From contig NZ_CP031467.1 in the NCBI RefSeq assembly GCF_003368325.1, positions 3,658,001 through 3,722,000 on the forward strand: a stretch of 64,000 nt of DNA. Direction: 5' to 3'. This document shows positions 1-9,021 of the stretch, piece by piece. Source of the stretch: Paraburkholderia caffeinilytica. GTDB lineage: Bacteria > Pseudomonadota > Gammaproteobacteria > Burkholderiales > Burkholderiaceae. How positions within the stretch are numbered: position 1 is the stretch's first letter; every line of letters starts with the position of its first letter. The notes under the pieces were generated by a model. The model ran no database searches. It was not told the DNA's origin and saw nothing but the letters and a program-made list of their open reading frames with translations. The position numbers and the translations under genes were made by a program.

Positions 1-1379
1 AGAAGCTGGTCCAGCAAGGCGTGATCACGGCGGCAGAAGGCGACGAATTCGTCAAGGCCTACCGCAAGGCGATGGACGAAGGCCACCACACGGTCGACCC
101 GGTTCTGTCGAACTACAAGAGCAAGTACGCGGTGGATTGGGTTCCGTTCCTGAACCGCAAGTGGACCGACGCAGCCGACACGGCCGTGCCGCTGGCTGAA
201 CTGAAGCGCCTCGCTGAGCGCGTCACCACGATCCCGGAAAACTTCAAGGTTCACCCGCTGGTCGAGCGCGTCATCAACGACCGTCGCGCGATGGGCCGTG
301 GTGAAGCGAAGCTCGACTGGGGCATGGGCGAACACCTGGCATTCGCATCGCTGGTCGCATCCGGTTATGCCGTGCGCCTGACCGGTCAGGACTCGGGCCG
401 CGGCACGTTCACCCACCGTCACGCAGTGCTGCACGATCAGAACCGCGAACGCTGGAACGACGGCACGTATGTGCCGCTGCAGAACATCGCCGAAGGTCAG
501 GCGAAGTTCACGGTGATCGACTCGGTGCTGTCGGAAGAAGCGGTGCTGGGCTTCGAATACGGTTACTCGACCGCTGAACCGAACACGTTCGTCGCGTGGG
601 AAGCGCAGTTCGGCGACTTCGTGAACGGCGCGCAAGTCGTGATCGACCAGTTCATCTCGTCGGGCGAAGTGAAGTGGGGCCGCGTCTCGGGTCTCACGAT
701 GCTGCTGCCGCACGGCTACGAAGGCCAAGGTCCGGAGCACTCGTCGGCACGTATCGAACGTTTCCTGCAACTGTGTGCGGATCACAACATGCAGGTCGTT
801 CAGCCGACCACGCCGGCGCAGATTTTCCACCTGTTGCGCCGTCAGATGATCCGCCTGTTCAGGAAGCCGCTGATCGTCGCTACGCCGAAGTCGCTGCTGC
901 GTCACAAGGAAGCCGTGTCGGATCTGTCCGAACTGGCGAAGGGCGCGTTCCAGCCGATCCTCGGCGAAATCGACGAAGCGATCGAGCCGAAGAAGGTCAA
1001 GCGCGTGGTGGCCTGCTCGGGTCGCGTGTACTACGACCTGCTGGCGCATCGCCGTGAATCGAAGTCGAACGACGTCGCGATCATCCGTATCGAACAGCTC
1101 TATCCGTTCGCACATAAGCAGTTCGAAGCGGAAATGAAGAAGTACGACAACGCGACCGAAGTGGTCTGGGTGCAGGACGAGCCGCAGAATCAAGGCCCGT
1201 GGTTCTACATCGAGCACCACCTGAAGGAAGGCATGAAGGAAGGGCAGAAGCTGGCATACAGCGGACGTCCGGCTTCGGCCTCGCCGGCAGTCGGCTACTA
1301 CGCGAAGCACTACGAGCAGCAGAAGGCGCTGGTCGAAGGCGCTTTCGGCCGCCTCAAGAGCGCGTCGATCGCTAAATAA
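1..1379 (+). CDS. sucA: 2-oxoglutarate dehydrogenase E1 component, C-terminal part (5' truncated by window)
   Basis: This is the C-terminal ~459 residues of the thiamine-diphosphate E1 subunit of the 2-oxoglutarate dehydrogenase complex (TCA cycle, cytoplasm). The frame is open from base 3, so the true start lies upstream; the GTG at 21 is internal. Visible family features are the transketolase pyrimidine-binding region ([18 protein letters not shown], then the [21 protein letters not shown] stretch) and the C-terminal segment with [13 protein letters not shown], typical of OGDH E1. It stops at a TAA, 152 bases before sucB. Followed by sucB and lpdA, the standard E1-E2-E3 order in Burkholderiales. 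Identification is secure. Confidence 0.97.
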   Translation, partial: KLVQQGVITAAEGDEFVKAYRKAMDEGHHTVDPVLSNYKSKYAVDWVPFLNRKWTDAADTAVPLAELKRLAERVTTIPENFKVHPLVERVINDRRAMGRGEAKLDWGMGEHLAFASLVASGYAVRLTGQDSGRGTFTHRHAVLHDQNRERWNDGTYVPLQNIAEGQAKFTVIDSVLSEEAVLGFEYGYSTAEPNTFVAWEAQFGDFVNGAQVVIDQFISSGEVKWGRVSGLTMLLPHGYEGQGPEHSSARIERFLQLCADHNMQVVQPTTPAQIFHLLRRQMIRLFRKPLIVATPKSLLRHKEAVSDLSELAKGAFQPILGEIDEAIEPKKVKRVVACSGRVYYDLLAHRRESKSNDVAIIRIEQLYPFAHKQFEAEMKKYDNATEVVWVQDEPQNQGPWFYIEHHLKEGMKEGQKLAYSGRPASASPAVGYYAKHYEQQKALVEGAFGRLKSASIAK

Positions 1380-1531
1380 GGAAAACAGACGAACCGGGAA
1401 AGCGCGCTGCGCTTTCCCGTGCCGCGTTCCGCCATCACGTAATGGTTTGGTCCCGGCAGGCATGGTTCGCAGGCGGTCGTCGAGTACAAAGATCGCGCGC
1501 CGTCACCCGATACGTATTCAGGATATTCATA

Positions 1532-2809
1532 ATGGCTATTGTTGAAGTCAAGGTTCCCCAGCTCTCCGAGTCGGTCTCGGAAGCCACGATGCTGCAGTGG
1601 AAGAAGAAGCCCGGCGAGGCTGTTGCTCAAGACGAAATTCTCATCGAAATCGAGACCGACAAGGTCGTGCTCGAAGTGCCGGCACCCTCCGCCGGCGTGC
1701 TCGCACAAGTGATCTCGAACGACGGCGACATCGTCGTGGCGGATCAGGTGATCGCCAAGATCGACACCGAAGGCACGGCAGGCGCCGCTGCTGTCGAAGC
1801 CGAAGTGAAGCCGGCTCCCGCCGCCACGTCGGCACCGGCTGCTGCACCGGCGGCTCAGGCTGCATCCGCAACGGGTGCGAACACCGCTGCTTCGCCGGCT
1901 GCCGGCAAGCTGATGGCCGAGAAGGGTCTGGGCGCGGGCGACGTCGCCGGCACGGGCCGCGACGGCCGCATCACCAAGGGTGACGTGCTGACGGCAGGCG
2001 CACCGGCTGCCAAGGCAGCACCGGCGCCGGCTGCTGCCGCACCGAAGGCTGCGAAGCCGTCGCTGCCGGACGTCAAGGCGCCGGCATCGGCCGACCAATG
2101 GCTGAAGGACCGCCCGGAACAACGCGTGCCGATGTCGCGTCTGCGTGCGCGTATCGCCGAGCGTCTGCTCGAGTCGCAGCAAACCAATGCCATCCTCACC
2201 ACGTTCAACGAAGTGAACATGGCGCCGGTGATGGACCTGCGCAACAAGTACAAGGACAAGTTCGAAAAGGAACATGGCGTGAAGCTCGGCTTCATGTCGT
2301 TCTTCGTGAAGGCGGCTGTTCATGCGCTGAAGAAGTTCCCGCTGGTGAATGCGTCGATCGACGGCAACGACATCGTCTATCACGGCTACTTCGACATCGG
2401 TATCGCGGTCGGTTCGCCGCGTGGCCTGGTGGTGCCGATCCTGCGCAACGCAGATCAGCTGAGCCTCGCTGAAATCGAGAAGAAGATTGCCGAGTTCGGC
2501 CAGAAGGCCAAGGACGGCAAGCTGTCGATCGAAGAAATGACGGGCGGTACGTTCTCGATCTCGAACGGTGGGGTGTTCGGCTCGATGCTGTCGACCCCGA
2601 TCATCAACCCGCCGCAATCCGCCATTCTGGGCGTGCACGCCACGAAGGAACGCGCTGTGGTCGAGAACGGCCAGATCGTGATCCGCCCGATGAACTACCT
2701 GGCGCTGTCGTACGACCACCGGATCATCGACGGCCGCGAAGCAGTGCTGTCGCTGGTTGCAATGAAGGATGCGCTGGAAGACCCGGCGCGCCTGTTGCTC
2801 GACCTGTAA
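1532..2809 (+). CDS. sucB: dihydrolipoyl succinyltransferase, E2 of 2-oxoglutarate dehydrogenase
   Basis: E2 core of the 2-oxoglutarate dehydrogenase complex; transfers succinyl from lipoate to CoA. The 425-residue product has an N-terminal lipoyl domain with the lipoylated Lys44 in ETDKVVLEV, an Ala/Pro-rich linker, a peripheral-subunit-binding domain near residues 122-155 ([10 protein letters not shown]...[11 protein letters not shown]), a second Ala/Pro linker and a C-terminal catalytic domain ending in [13 protein letters not shown], with His396 and Asp400 as catalytic residues. The ATG at 1532 is chosen over an upstream in-frame GTG at 1442, because [15 protein letters not shown] is the conserved N-terminus. 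One lipoyl domain is normal for OGDH E2. Confidence 0.97.
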   Translation: MAIVEVKVPQLSESVSEATMLQWKKKPGEAVAQDEILIEIETDKVVLEVPAPSAGVLAQVISNDGDIVVADQVIAKIDTEGTAGAAAVEAEVKPAPAATSAPAAAPAAQAASATGANTAASPAAGKLMAEKGLGAGDVAGTGRDGRITKGDVLTAGAPAAKAAPAPAAAAPKAAKPSLPDVKAPASADQWLKDRPEQRVPMSRLRARIAERLLESQQTNAILTTFNEVNMAPVMDLRNKYKDKFEKEHGVKLGFMSFFVKAAVHALKKFPLVNASIDGNDIVYHGYFDIGIAVGSPRGLVVPILRNADQLSLAEIEKKIAEFGQKAKDGKLSIEEMTGGTFSISNGGVFGSMLSTPIINPPQSAILGVHATKERAVVENGQIVIRPMNYLALSYDHRIIDGREAVLSLVAMKDALEDPARLLLDL

Positions 2810-2826
2810 TCGCCAGTTCGCCCGGC

Positions 2827-2929
2827 GCCGGCTTGTCTTCGCGCAAGCCGGCACCATCCAGGCAGCACGTCTCTAGCATTCCGCAGTACTGGAGCGACGC
2901 CCCCGCGAAGCGCGGCCGCGCGTCGCTCC
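2827..2929 (+). promoter_or_regulatory. two strong hairpins in the sucB-lpdA gap
   Basis: The 138-bp gap holds two inverted repeats. The first has perfect 9-bp arms (2827-2835 with 2844-2852) and an 8-base loop. The second has perfect 10-bp arms (2891-2900 with 2920-2929). Neither is followed by a T tract, so they look more like mRNA processing, stability or attenuation structures than intrinsic terminators. The second ends 18 bases before the lpdA ATG. Function is inferred; the pairing is directly visible. Confidence 0.55.
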
Positions 2930-2947
2930 GTCATCAAAAGGATTGTC

Positions 2948-4378
2948 ATGTCCAAAGAATTTGACGTCGTCGTGATCGGCGCCGGCCCCGGCGGCTACAT
3001 CGCCGCTATCCGCGCAGCGCAACTCGGCAAGACCGTCGCATGTATCGAAAAATGGAAGAACCCGGCCGGCGCGCTGAAGCTCGGCGGCACCTGCCTGAAC
3101 GTGGGTTGCATTCCGTCGAAGGCGTTGCTCGCGTCGTCGGAAGAATTTGAAAACGCGTCGCATCACCTCGCGGACCACGGCATCAGCGTGGAAAACGTGC
3201 AGGTCGATATCGCGAAGATGCTGGCCCGCAAGGAAGGCATCGTCGAGAAGATGACCAAGGGTATCGAATTCCTGTTCCGCAAGAACAAGATCACGTGGCT
3301 CAAGGGCCATGGCAAGTTCACCGGCAAGACGGACGCCGGCGTGCAGATCGAAGTGAGCGGCGAAGGCGAAACCGAAGTCGTGACGGCGAAGAACGTCATC
3401 ATCGCAACGGGTTCGAAGGCGCGTCACCTGCCGAACGTTCCGGTCGACAACAGGATCGTCGCCGACAACGAAGGCGCGCTGACGTTCGACTCCGTGCCAA
3501 AGAAGCTCGCCGTGATCGGCGCGGGCGTGATCGGTCTGGAACTCGGCTCGGTGTGGCGCCGTCTGGGCGCGGACGTGACCGTGCTCGAAGCGCTGCCGGA
3601 ATTCCTCGGCGCGGCTGACCAGGCGCTCGCCAAGGAAGCCGCCAAGCAGTTCAAGAAGCAGGGTCTGGACATCCACGTCGGCGTGAAGGTCGGCGAAGTG
3701 AAGACGACCGACAACAGTGTCACGATCAATTACGCGGACAAGGACGGCAACGCGCAAACGCTCGAAGCCGACCGCCTGATCGTGTCGATCGGCCGCGTGC
3801 CGAACACCGACAACCTCGGCCTCGAGGCCATTGGCCTGAAGGCGAACGAGCGTGGTTTCATCGACGTCGACGACCATTGCGCAACGGCTGTGCCGAACGT
3901 GTACGCGATCGGCGACGTGGTGCGTGGCCCGATGCTCGCGCACAAGGCCGAAGACGAAGGCGTGCTGGTCGCCGAAATCATCGACGGTCAGAAGCCGCAT
4001 ATCGACTACAACTGCATTCCGTGGGTGATCTACACCGAACCGGAAATCGCGTGGGTCGGCAAGACCGAGCAGCAACTGAAGGCCGAAGGCCGCGAAGTCA
4101 AGACGGGCCAGTTCCCGTTCATGGCGAACGGCCGCGCGCTGGGCATCAACAAGGCGGATGGTTTCGTCAAGATGATCGCCGACGCGAAGACCGACGAACT
4201 GCTCGGCGTGCACATCATCTCGGCCAACGCGTCGGACCTGATCGCGGAAGCCGTGGTGGCGATGGAATTCAAGGCGGCGTCGGAAGACATCGGCCGCATT
4301 TGCCATCCGCACCCGTCGCTGTCGGAAGTCATGCGCGAAGCGGCTCTGGCCGTGGACAAGCGCGCGCTGAACATGTAA
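2948..4378 (+). CDS. lpdA: dihydrolipoyl dehydrogenase (E3)
   Basis: FAD flavoprotein that reoxidises dihydrolipoamide with NAD+, the E3 subunit of the 2-oxoglutarate dehydrogenase complex. The product is 476 residues, the family length. It has the FAD-binding GAGPGG at residues 11-16, the redox-active disulfide Cys49/Cys54 in GGTCLNVGC, an NAD-binding GAGVIG near residue 190, the FAD segment [20 protein letters not shown], and the C-terminal His455/Glu460 pair in CHPHPSLSE that acts across the dimer. RBS-like AAAAGG lies a few bases before the ATG. It follows sucB by 138 bp and is closed by a terminator. Confidence 0.97.
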   Translation: MSKEFDVVVIGAGPGGYIAAIRAAQLGKTVACIEKWKNPAGALKLGGTCLNVGCIPSKALLASSEEFENASHHLADHGISVENVQVDIAKMLARKEGIVEKMTKGIEFLFRKNKITWLKGHGKFTGKTDAGVQIEVSGEGETEVVTAKNVIIATGSKARHLPNVPVDNRIVADNEGALTFDSVPKKLAVIGAGVIGLELGSVWRRLGADVTVLEALPEFLGAADQALAKEAAKQFKKQGLDIHVGVKVGEVKTTDNSVTINYADKDGNAQTLEADRLIVSIGRVPNTDNLGLEAIGLKANERGFIDVDDHCATAVPNVYAIGDVVRGPMLAHKAEDEGVLVAEIIDGQKPHIDYNCIPWVIYTEPEIAWVGKTEQQLKAEGREVKTGQFPFMANGRALGINKADGFVKMIADAKTDELLGVHIISANASDLIAEAVVAMEFKAASEDIGRICHPHPSLSEVMREAALAVDKRALNM

Positions 4379-4420
4379 TCACGCGCACGCCTGACTGAAC
4401 GCAACTCTGGCATCACCACG

Positions 4421-4456
4421 AAGGCGGGCGGGTTCATTCCCTCCCGCCTTTCTTTT
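4421..4456 (+). terminator. Rho-independent terminator of the suc-lpd operon
   Basis: AAGGCGGG (4421-4428) pairs perfectly with CCCGCCTT (4443-4450) across a 14-base loop and is followed by a T-rich run (TCTTTTTG). It sits 42 bases after the lpdA stop and 13 bases before zapE, so zapE is either read through or starts from its own promoter overlapping this region. Confidence 0.85.
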
Positions 4457-4468
4457 TGCAGCAACACA

Positions 4469-5566
4469 ATGAACGTCACCGAATACTACGAAAAAGAACT
4501 GCAGACGCGGGGGTATCAATCGGACCCGGCGCAACGCGCTGCGGTCGACCGCCTGCAGCGGTGCTATGAAGAGTGGGTCGAATACAAGTCGCGCCGCTCG
4601 AACGCGTTCAAGAAACTGATCATCCACCCGGATCTGCCGCGTGGCGTGTACATGTGGGGCGGCGTAGGGCGCGGCAAGAGCTTCCTGATGGACAGCTTCT
4701 ATATGATCGTGCCGGTGCAGCGTAAAACGAGGCTGCATTTCCACGAGTTCATGCGCGAGGTGCATCGTGAACTGGAAGAGCTGAAAGGCACCGCCGATCC
4801 GCTAGACGAACTCGCCAGGAAGATTGCCAAACGCTACCGGCTGATCTGTTTCGACGAATTCCACGTGTCGGATATCGCCGACGCGATGATCCTGTACCGT
4901 CTGCTCGACAAATTGTTCGAGAACGGTGTGCAATTCGTGATGACGTCCAATTACGATCCGGACACGCTGTATCCGGACGGCCTGCATCGCGACCGCATGC
5001 TGCCGGCGATCGAACTGATCAAGACGAAGCTCGACGTGATCAATGTCGATGCGGGTATCGACTACCGCCAGCGCACGCTGGCCCAGGTCGAGGTGTATCA
5101 CACGCCGCTCGGCGCGGCTTCGGATAAAGCGTTGCGCGATGCGTTTTCACGCCTCGCGGCGGTCCCCGATGAGAGTCCTATCCTTCACATCGAAAAGCGC
5201 GAGTTGAAAGCGCTGCGGCGAGCCGATGGTGTCGTGTGGTTCGATTTCTCGACACTGTGCGGCGGTCCGCGTTCACAGAACGACTACCTGGAACTGGCGA
5301 GCCGTTTTCACGCGGTGATCCTGTCCGGCGTGCCGCAGATGTCGGTGCGCATGGCGTCGGAGGCACGTCGCTTCACCTGGCTGATCGACGTCTTCTACGA
5401 CCACAAGGTCAAGCTGCTGATGTCGGCCGCGGTGCCGCCCGATCAACTGTACGTTGACGGTCCGATGGCCAACGAATTCACGCGCACGGTCTCGCGCATC
5501 GTCGAAATGCAATCGAAAGAATATCTCGACACACCGCGCCGGATCGTCGATACGTCGTTGACCTGA
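4469..5566 (+). CDS. zapE: cell division protein ZapE / AFG1-family ATPase
   Basis: Cytoplasmic AAA-like ATPase of the AFG1/LACE1 family, known in Escherichia coli as ZapE, which acts on the FtsZ ring during constriction. The 365-residue product carries a Walker A motif GGVGRGKS at residues 64-71, a Walker B LICFDEFHV with Asp129-Glu130, and the downstream TSNYDPDTLYPDGLHRDR stretch typical of the family. Its ATG is 13 bases beyond the suc-lpd terminator. Linkage of zapE to the OGDH operon is usual in Burkholderiales. Family assignment is secure; the division role is transferred from E. coli. Confidence 0.93.
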   Translation: MNVTEYYEKELQTRGYQSDPAQRAAVDRLQRCYEEWVEYKSRRSNAFKKLIIHPDLPRGVYMWGGVGRGKSFLMDSFYMIVPVQRKTRLHFHEFMREVHRELEELKGTADPLDELARKIAKRYRLICFDEFHVSDIADAMILYRLLDKLFENGVQFVMTSNYDPDTLYPDGLHRDRMLPAIELIKTKLDVINVDAGIDYRQRTLAQVEVYHTPLGAASDKALRDAFSRLAAVPDESPILHIEKRELKALRRADGVVWFDFSTLCGGPRSQNDYLELASRFHAVILSGVPQMSVRMASEARRFTWLIDVFYDHKVKLLMSAAVPPDQLYVDGPMANEFTRTVSRIVEMQSKEYLDTPRRIVDTSLT

Positions 5567-5698
5567 ACCGCTGCGTGACACGGGCGCGGATGCTTTTGCG
5601 ATAGATCACGCCCTGCTTGTCGAACAGGCAGAGTCCGAAGGCGTATTTTCAAGATTCGGATTGGTCTTATATTCCCTTCGCGGGTGACTGGATATCTT

Positions 5699-5728
5699 CT
5701 TTGTCATGGTTCTGACAAAGGAGAAACC
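5699..5728 (+). promoter_or_regulatory. hairpin overlapping the ribosome binding site of the transposase-like gene
   Basis: CTTTGTCA (5699-5706) pairs perfectly with TGACAAAG (5713-5720) around a 6-base loop. The 3' arm runs into the Shine-Dalgarno AAAGGAG (5717-5723) that precedes the ATG at 5729. In the folded mRNA four of the seven SD bases would be paired, so the structure could limit translation, as is common for transposase genes. The structure is seen; the regulatory effect is inferred. Confidence 0.55.
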
Positions 5729-6178
5729 ATGAATCCGTACCGTGATATCAATGATGAAGAATGGCAACGTGTCGCACCGTTGCTCCCTGAGCTGCGTCCG
5801 CGCTCCGAACTGCGTGGCCGGCCGCTCGCCAACACGCGCTCGGTGCTCAATGGCGTACTGTGGGTGATGTATAGCGGCGCGACCTGGTCCGCCATGCCGC
5901 GCAAATATCCGTCGTATCAAACCTGCCATCGCCGCTTCAAGGCGTGGTACGAATCCGGTGTGCTCAAGCACGTCATGGATCAGCTGTTCGGCGGGGCGAG
6001 CGAGGAACTCTGTCTCCTGATGGAAGCCCGCATGCGCACGCATGTGAGCGTGGAACAGAAGAGCAGTGACGCGGCAAAGGTTCCGGCGTCCGCTTCCCCG
6101 GCGTATGGCCCGGCAGCGGTCAAGCCATTACCGTCGTCACCGTTCGCGTATGTGTCGCCGTTCAAGCACGCTGCATGA
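5729..6178 (+). CDS. solo IS5-type transposase N-terminal domain (DUF4096) protein
   Basis: A 149-residue protein whose first ~90 residues match the DUF4096 helix-turn-helix domain found at the N-terminus of IS5/IS1182-type transposases: INDEEWQRVAPLLPE, GRPLANTRSVLNGVLWVM, GATWSAMPRKYPSYQTCHRRF. The DDE catalytic domain is absent; instead there is an Ala/Pro-rich tail of ~55 residues and a clean stop. The ATG at 5729 has a strong SD (AAAGGAG); an upstream in-frame ATG at 5684 has none. No terminal inverted repeats were seen. It is either an IS relic or a domesticated DNA-binding protein. Homology is secure, function is not. Confidence 0.75.
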   Translation: MNPYRDINDEEWQRVAPLLPELRPRSELRGRPLANTRSVLNGVLWVMYSGATWSAMPRKYPSYQTCHRRFKAWYESGVLKHVMDQLFGGASEELCLLMEARMRTHVSVEQKSSDAAKVPASASPAYGPAAVKPLPSSPFAYVSPFKHAA

Positions 6179-6203
6179 CAACTTCAACCAGCCAGATTCA
6201 AAC

Positions 6204-6240
6204 AAAAAAACGGCCGGACGATGGCGATCGTCGGCCGTTT
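6204..6240 (-). terminator. terminator for the minus-strand DUF2147 gene
   Basis: An inverted repeat with arms AACGGCCG...ACGAT and ATCGT...CGGCCGTT (one bulged G) spans 6209-6240. On the minus strand it is followed by a run of seven T (6204-6210 read in reverse). It lies 86 bases beyond the stop of the DUF2147 gene, and may also stop plus-strand transcripts from the transposase-like gene. Confidence 0.75.
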
Positions 6241-6325
6241 CTGCCGGTTCCATCCTGGCGGCAGGTGCGGCCCTGATGGAACACTACTTGGCGCGTCAGG
6301 CATAGGCGCCTGAACGACCTGCTCG

Positions 6326-6811
6326 TTATTGCTGGCGAATCCAGGTTTGCGAGCGGCCCAGCAGCGAAACGCCGATATAGCCACGCACCACCAGCTTGCT
6401 CCCACCGTCTTCCAGGTGCATCTTGCACTTGTAGACCTTGCCGTTCTCCGGGTCGAGAATCTGCCCGTGATCCCAGCCGTCGCCGTCTTTTTTCATATCG
6501 TTGATGATCGTCATGCCGAGGATCAACTGGTCCTTGCGCGCGTCCGTACATTCATTGCAGCGCCGATCCGGTTGATCGTTCGCATTGAGTCCCTTGACCA
6601 CCTTGCCGCTCAGCGTGCCATTGCTGTCCTGTGCAATTTGCACGAGTGCCTTGGGCTGGCCGGTGTGATCGTCGATGGTCTGCCACATGCCGACCGGGGA
6701 ATCGGCCTGCGCCATTGCCGTGACGGCGCTGGCGAGCAGCACGCCGGCGAAGGCGGCATGTTTGGCTGTACGAAGCGCGATTGCGCGGGCGCGTTGGGTG
6801 AATTGCATCAT
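6326..6811 (-). CDS. exported DUF2147 family protein
   Basis: A 161-residue exported protein of the DUF2147 family. An N-terminal signal peptide (hydrophobic AAFAGVLLASAVTAMAQA, cleavage near residues 34-36) is followed by the family pattern: VGMWQTIDDHTGQPKALVQI, GTLSGKVVKGL, CNEC near residue 85, GWDHGQILDPENGKVYKCKM and LVVRGYIGVSLLGRSQTWIR. DUF2147 members are small lipocalin-like periplasmic or outer-membrane proteins of unknown function. The first of two adjacent ATGs is chosen because AGGAGG lies 6 bases upstream. It appears monocistronic, with its own terminator. Confidence 0.88.
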   Translation of the reverse strand: MMQFTQRARAIALRTAKHAAFAGVLLASAVTAMAQADSPVGMWQTIDDHTGQPKALVQIAQDSNGTLSGKVVKGLNANDQPDRRCNECTDARKDQLILGMTIINDMKKDGDGWDHGQILDPENGKVYKCKMHLEDGGSKLVVRGYIGVSLLGRSQTWIRQQ

Positions 6812-7063
6812 TGTCTTCCTCCTTGAATAAAGACGGCGCGATCATGGTCGCACGGCGTTATTGGCATCTCGGGCGGTCTTCCGTTGCCGGCCGCCGTGAT
6901 GCCTGGTGTGTCTGATACTGCCCCTCAGGTTCGACTTTGGCCACATCGGCGCGCGACTGGCGACCCGGGTGTGGCGGGTCGCACACCGTCAGCGCAGAAT
7001 ACGTGAAAGTGCGCGCGCCGTTTGATAGTGGAACCTCTAATCAGAACACGGCACTTTCGAATT

Positions 7064-8773
7064 TCAGTTCAGCTGGTACGAGAACGTCGCGTTGATGCGT
7101 GGACTGCGCGACGCGCTTTCCACCGGTGCGTCGCCGATTGCTTTGGCCACCGACAGATCCAGGCTGTAGTACTTCGCGTCCGAGATCCGGAAGCCGAACG
7201 CAATTGACGAAAGCTTCGACGGCGACGGCGTGCCCGCATGCAGATACACGCGCGCCATGTCGAACGAAACATAGGGTGTGAAGGTGCGCAGATAAGTGAA
7301 ACCCGGCGTAAACGGCCGGTTGATTTCGAACATCGCGCCCCAGCCCGAATCGCCCGACGCTTCGCCCGGTTGATAACCCTGCGCAAAACGTTGCGCGCCG
7401 AACGAGATCTGTTCCGACGTCGGCAGCGAGACGCCGCTGTACTGACCGGTCAACGAAACGGCCGTGCCGATCTTCAGCGGCCACTCGTTGGTTTGCGAAA
7501 AACTTGCGCCGGTGCGCACGAAATTGATCGATGCCGGGTTCGTGACCGTCGTGCCGGGAACGTTCGAGTCGCCGGCTTTCGACGCGCCCAGAATATCGAA
7601 AGCCTTCGCCACATTGATACTCGCGCGGCGCACCTGGCCGGTTTCCACGTTGGTGTAGTCGGCCTGCAGTTGCAGGACCCGCACCTGCGAGCGAAAGCCG
7701 ATCTGCGCGCCGGTGCTATGGTTGTTGTAGCGATCCTCGTCGTGCGACGCGTAGACCGACGCAGTGCCGATCACGCTTTGCCTGTTGTTCAGCAGGATCG
7801 GATAGGCCAGCGAGCCGCCGACCTTATCGTTGATGACCGTGCGCTCGATATAGGAGGGCAGGCCGGGATTGTCGGTGGGATTGCCGCGATAATGCGACGC
7901 GTCGATCTTCCCAATCAATCCATTGCTACCGATCGGCACCGCGGCGTGCGCGGCAAGGTAGGTGACGTTGTCGCGACCCTTGGGCAGCAGCGCAGACACG
8001 CTCAACTGTTCGCCAAGTGCCGTCAGGCCGTTTTCGGTGGCCGTCAGCAGGCCTTGCACGCCGGGATGATTGAAGTCGATACCGGTGCTGACGTCGAACG
8101 GTTTGCGGTCCACGTTTAGCTCGAGCGTAGTGGCGCCGTCGGTATTCTGCGGTGGCGCCACGTTGGCCGCGACTTTCACGCCGGGCAACAGACCCAGCAC
8201 GTTGATGTAACGCTCGAAGGTGGCGCGCCGCAACGGCCGGTCGGCGACGATGTGGTCGGCGATCGTGCGAATCTTGTCTTCGACCGCGCCCGGTTTGCCC
8301 GTCACCTTGACCGCGGACACGTAGCCTTCGACTACCGTTACGCGCACCACGCCGCCGTCGAACGTTTGCGCGGGAATGAAGGCGAAGGAGAGCGCATAGC
8401 CGCGGTCCTGATACAGCTTCGTGACGCCGTTGGCGACCTGAATCAGATCGCCGATGGTGATGTCTTTGCCGACGAGCGGCGTGAAGCGCTGCGCGACCTC
8501 GTCGAACGGAATGGACTTTACGCCCTCGACCTGAATCTTTGAGGGCGTCAGATGGCGGGCGAGCAGTTCCTGAAGCTGAGGGGCTTGCGGCGCGACCTGC
8601 ACGGTCACGTTCGGGCCTTTGTCGGGCGCCTTGATCTGCGGCAGTGAATCGAGAGGATTGCCGCCGACGGCCGGGCCGGCCGGGCGTGACTGCGCGTGTG
8701 CTGCGACTTGCATCCCGCTTGCCGCGATCGCCGCGAGCAGGAGGGTCCATTTACTACCGTACCCGAGTTTCAT
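7064..8773 (-). CDS. TpsB-type outer-membrane transporter (ShlB/FhaC/HecB family)
   Basis: Two-partner secretion pore of the Omp85 superfamily, which exports a cognate TpsA protein across the outer membrane. The 569-residue product has a signal peptide ending near AAHAQ, a POTRA domain at roughly residues 75-150 (KIQVEGVKSIPFDEVAQ, LYQDRGYALSFAFIPAQ, VRVTVVEGYV), and a beta-barrel domain to the C-terminus, ending in SYQLN. The ATG at 8773 is preferred over one 36 bases upstream because GAGGA precedes it. No adjacent gene encodes a haemagglutinin-like TpsA; instead two repeat-rich lipoproteins lie directly upstream on the same strand. The family is clear; the substrate is unknown. Confidence 0.9.
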   Translation of the reverse strand: MKLGYGSKWTLLLAAIAASGMQVAAHAQSRPAGPAVGGNPLDSLPQIKAPDKGPNVTVQVAPQAPQLQELLARHLTPSKIQVEGVKSIPFDEVAQRFTPLVGKDITIGDLIQVANGVTKLYQDRGYALSFAFIPAQTFDGGVVRVTVVEGYVSAVKVTGKPGAVEDKIRTIADHIVADRPLRRATFERYINVLGLLPGVKVAANVAPPQNTDGATTLELNVDRKPFDVSTGIDFNHPGVQGLLTATENGLTALGEQLSVSALLPKGRDNVTYLAAHAAVPIGSNGLIGKIDASHYRGNPTDNPGLPSYIERTVINDKVGGSLAYPILLNNRQSVIGTASVYASHDEDRYNNHSTGAQIGFRSQVRVLQLQADYTNVETGQVRRASINVAKAFDILGASKAGDSNVPGTTVTNPASINFVRTGASFSQTNEWPLKIGTAVSLTGQYSGVSLPTSEQISFGAQRFAQGYQPGEASGDSGWGAMFEINRPFTPGFTYLRTFTPYVSFDMARVYLHAGTPSPSKLSSIAFGFRISDAKYYSLDLSVAKAIGDAPVESASRSPRINATFSYQLN

Positions 8774-9021
8774 CGGATTTTCCTCGTATGCCGTTCTTGT
8801 TTTGCGCACGCACCGCCTGGCCGGGCTGGTTGCGATCGCTTATGTGTGGCTCGACGCATACTGCCATGCTTGCATGTATTACGTCACGTGCTCCGGCGGG
8901 CTTGAACATCGGCTGCAAAAAGCGCGGAGCACGTGATGAGACGGACAGCTTATGCACGCCGCGTAACGAGACGTCCAATGGGGCGCCTTGCATAGCGGCA
9001 TCGATGAGCAACTTATGCGGA

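Noticed and set aside
2873..4312. A long minus-strand frame opposite lpdA
   Set aside because: It shadows the lpdA coding sequence and translates to Arg/His-rich sequence without homology hints.
5567..6200. An intact insertion sequence
   Set aside because: Only the N-terminal transposase domain is coded, and no terminal inverted repeats or target-site duplication were found.
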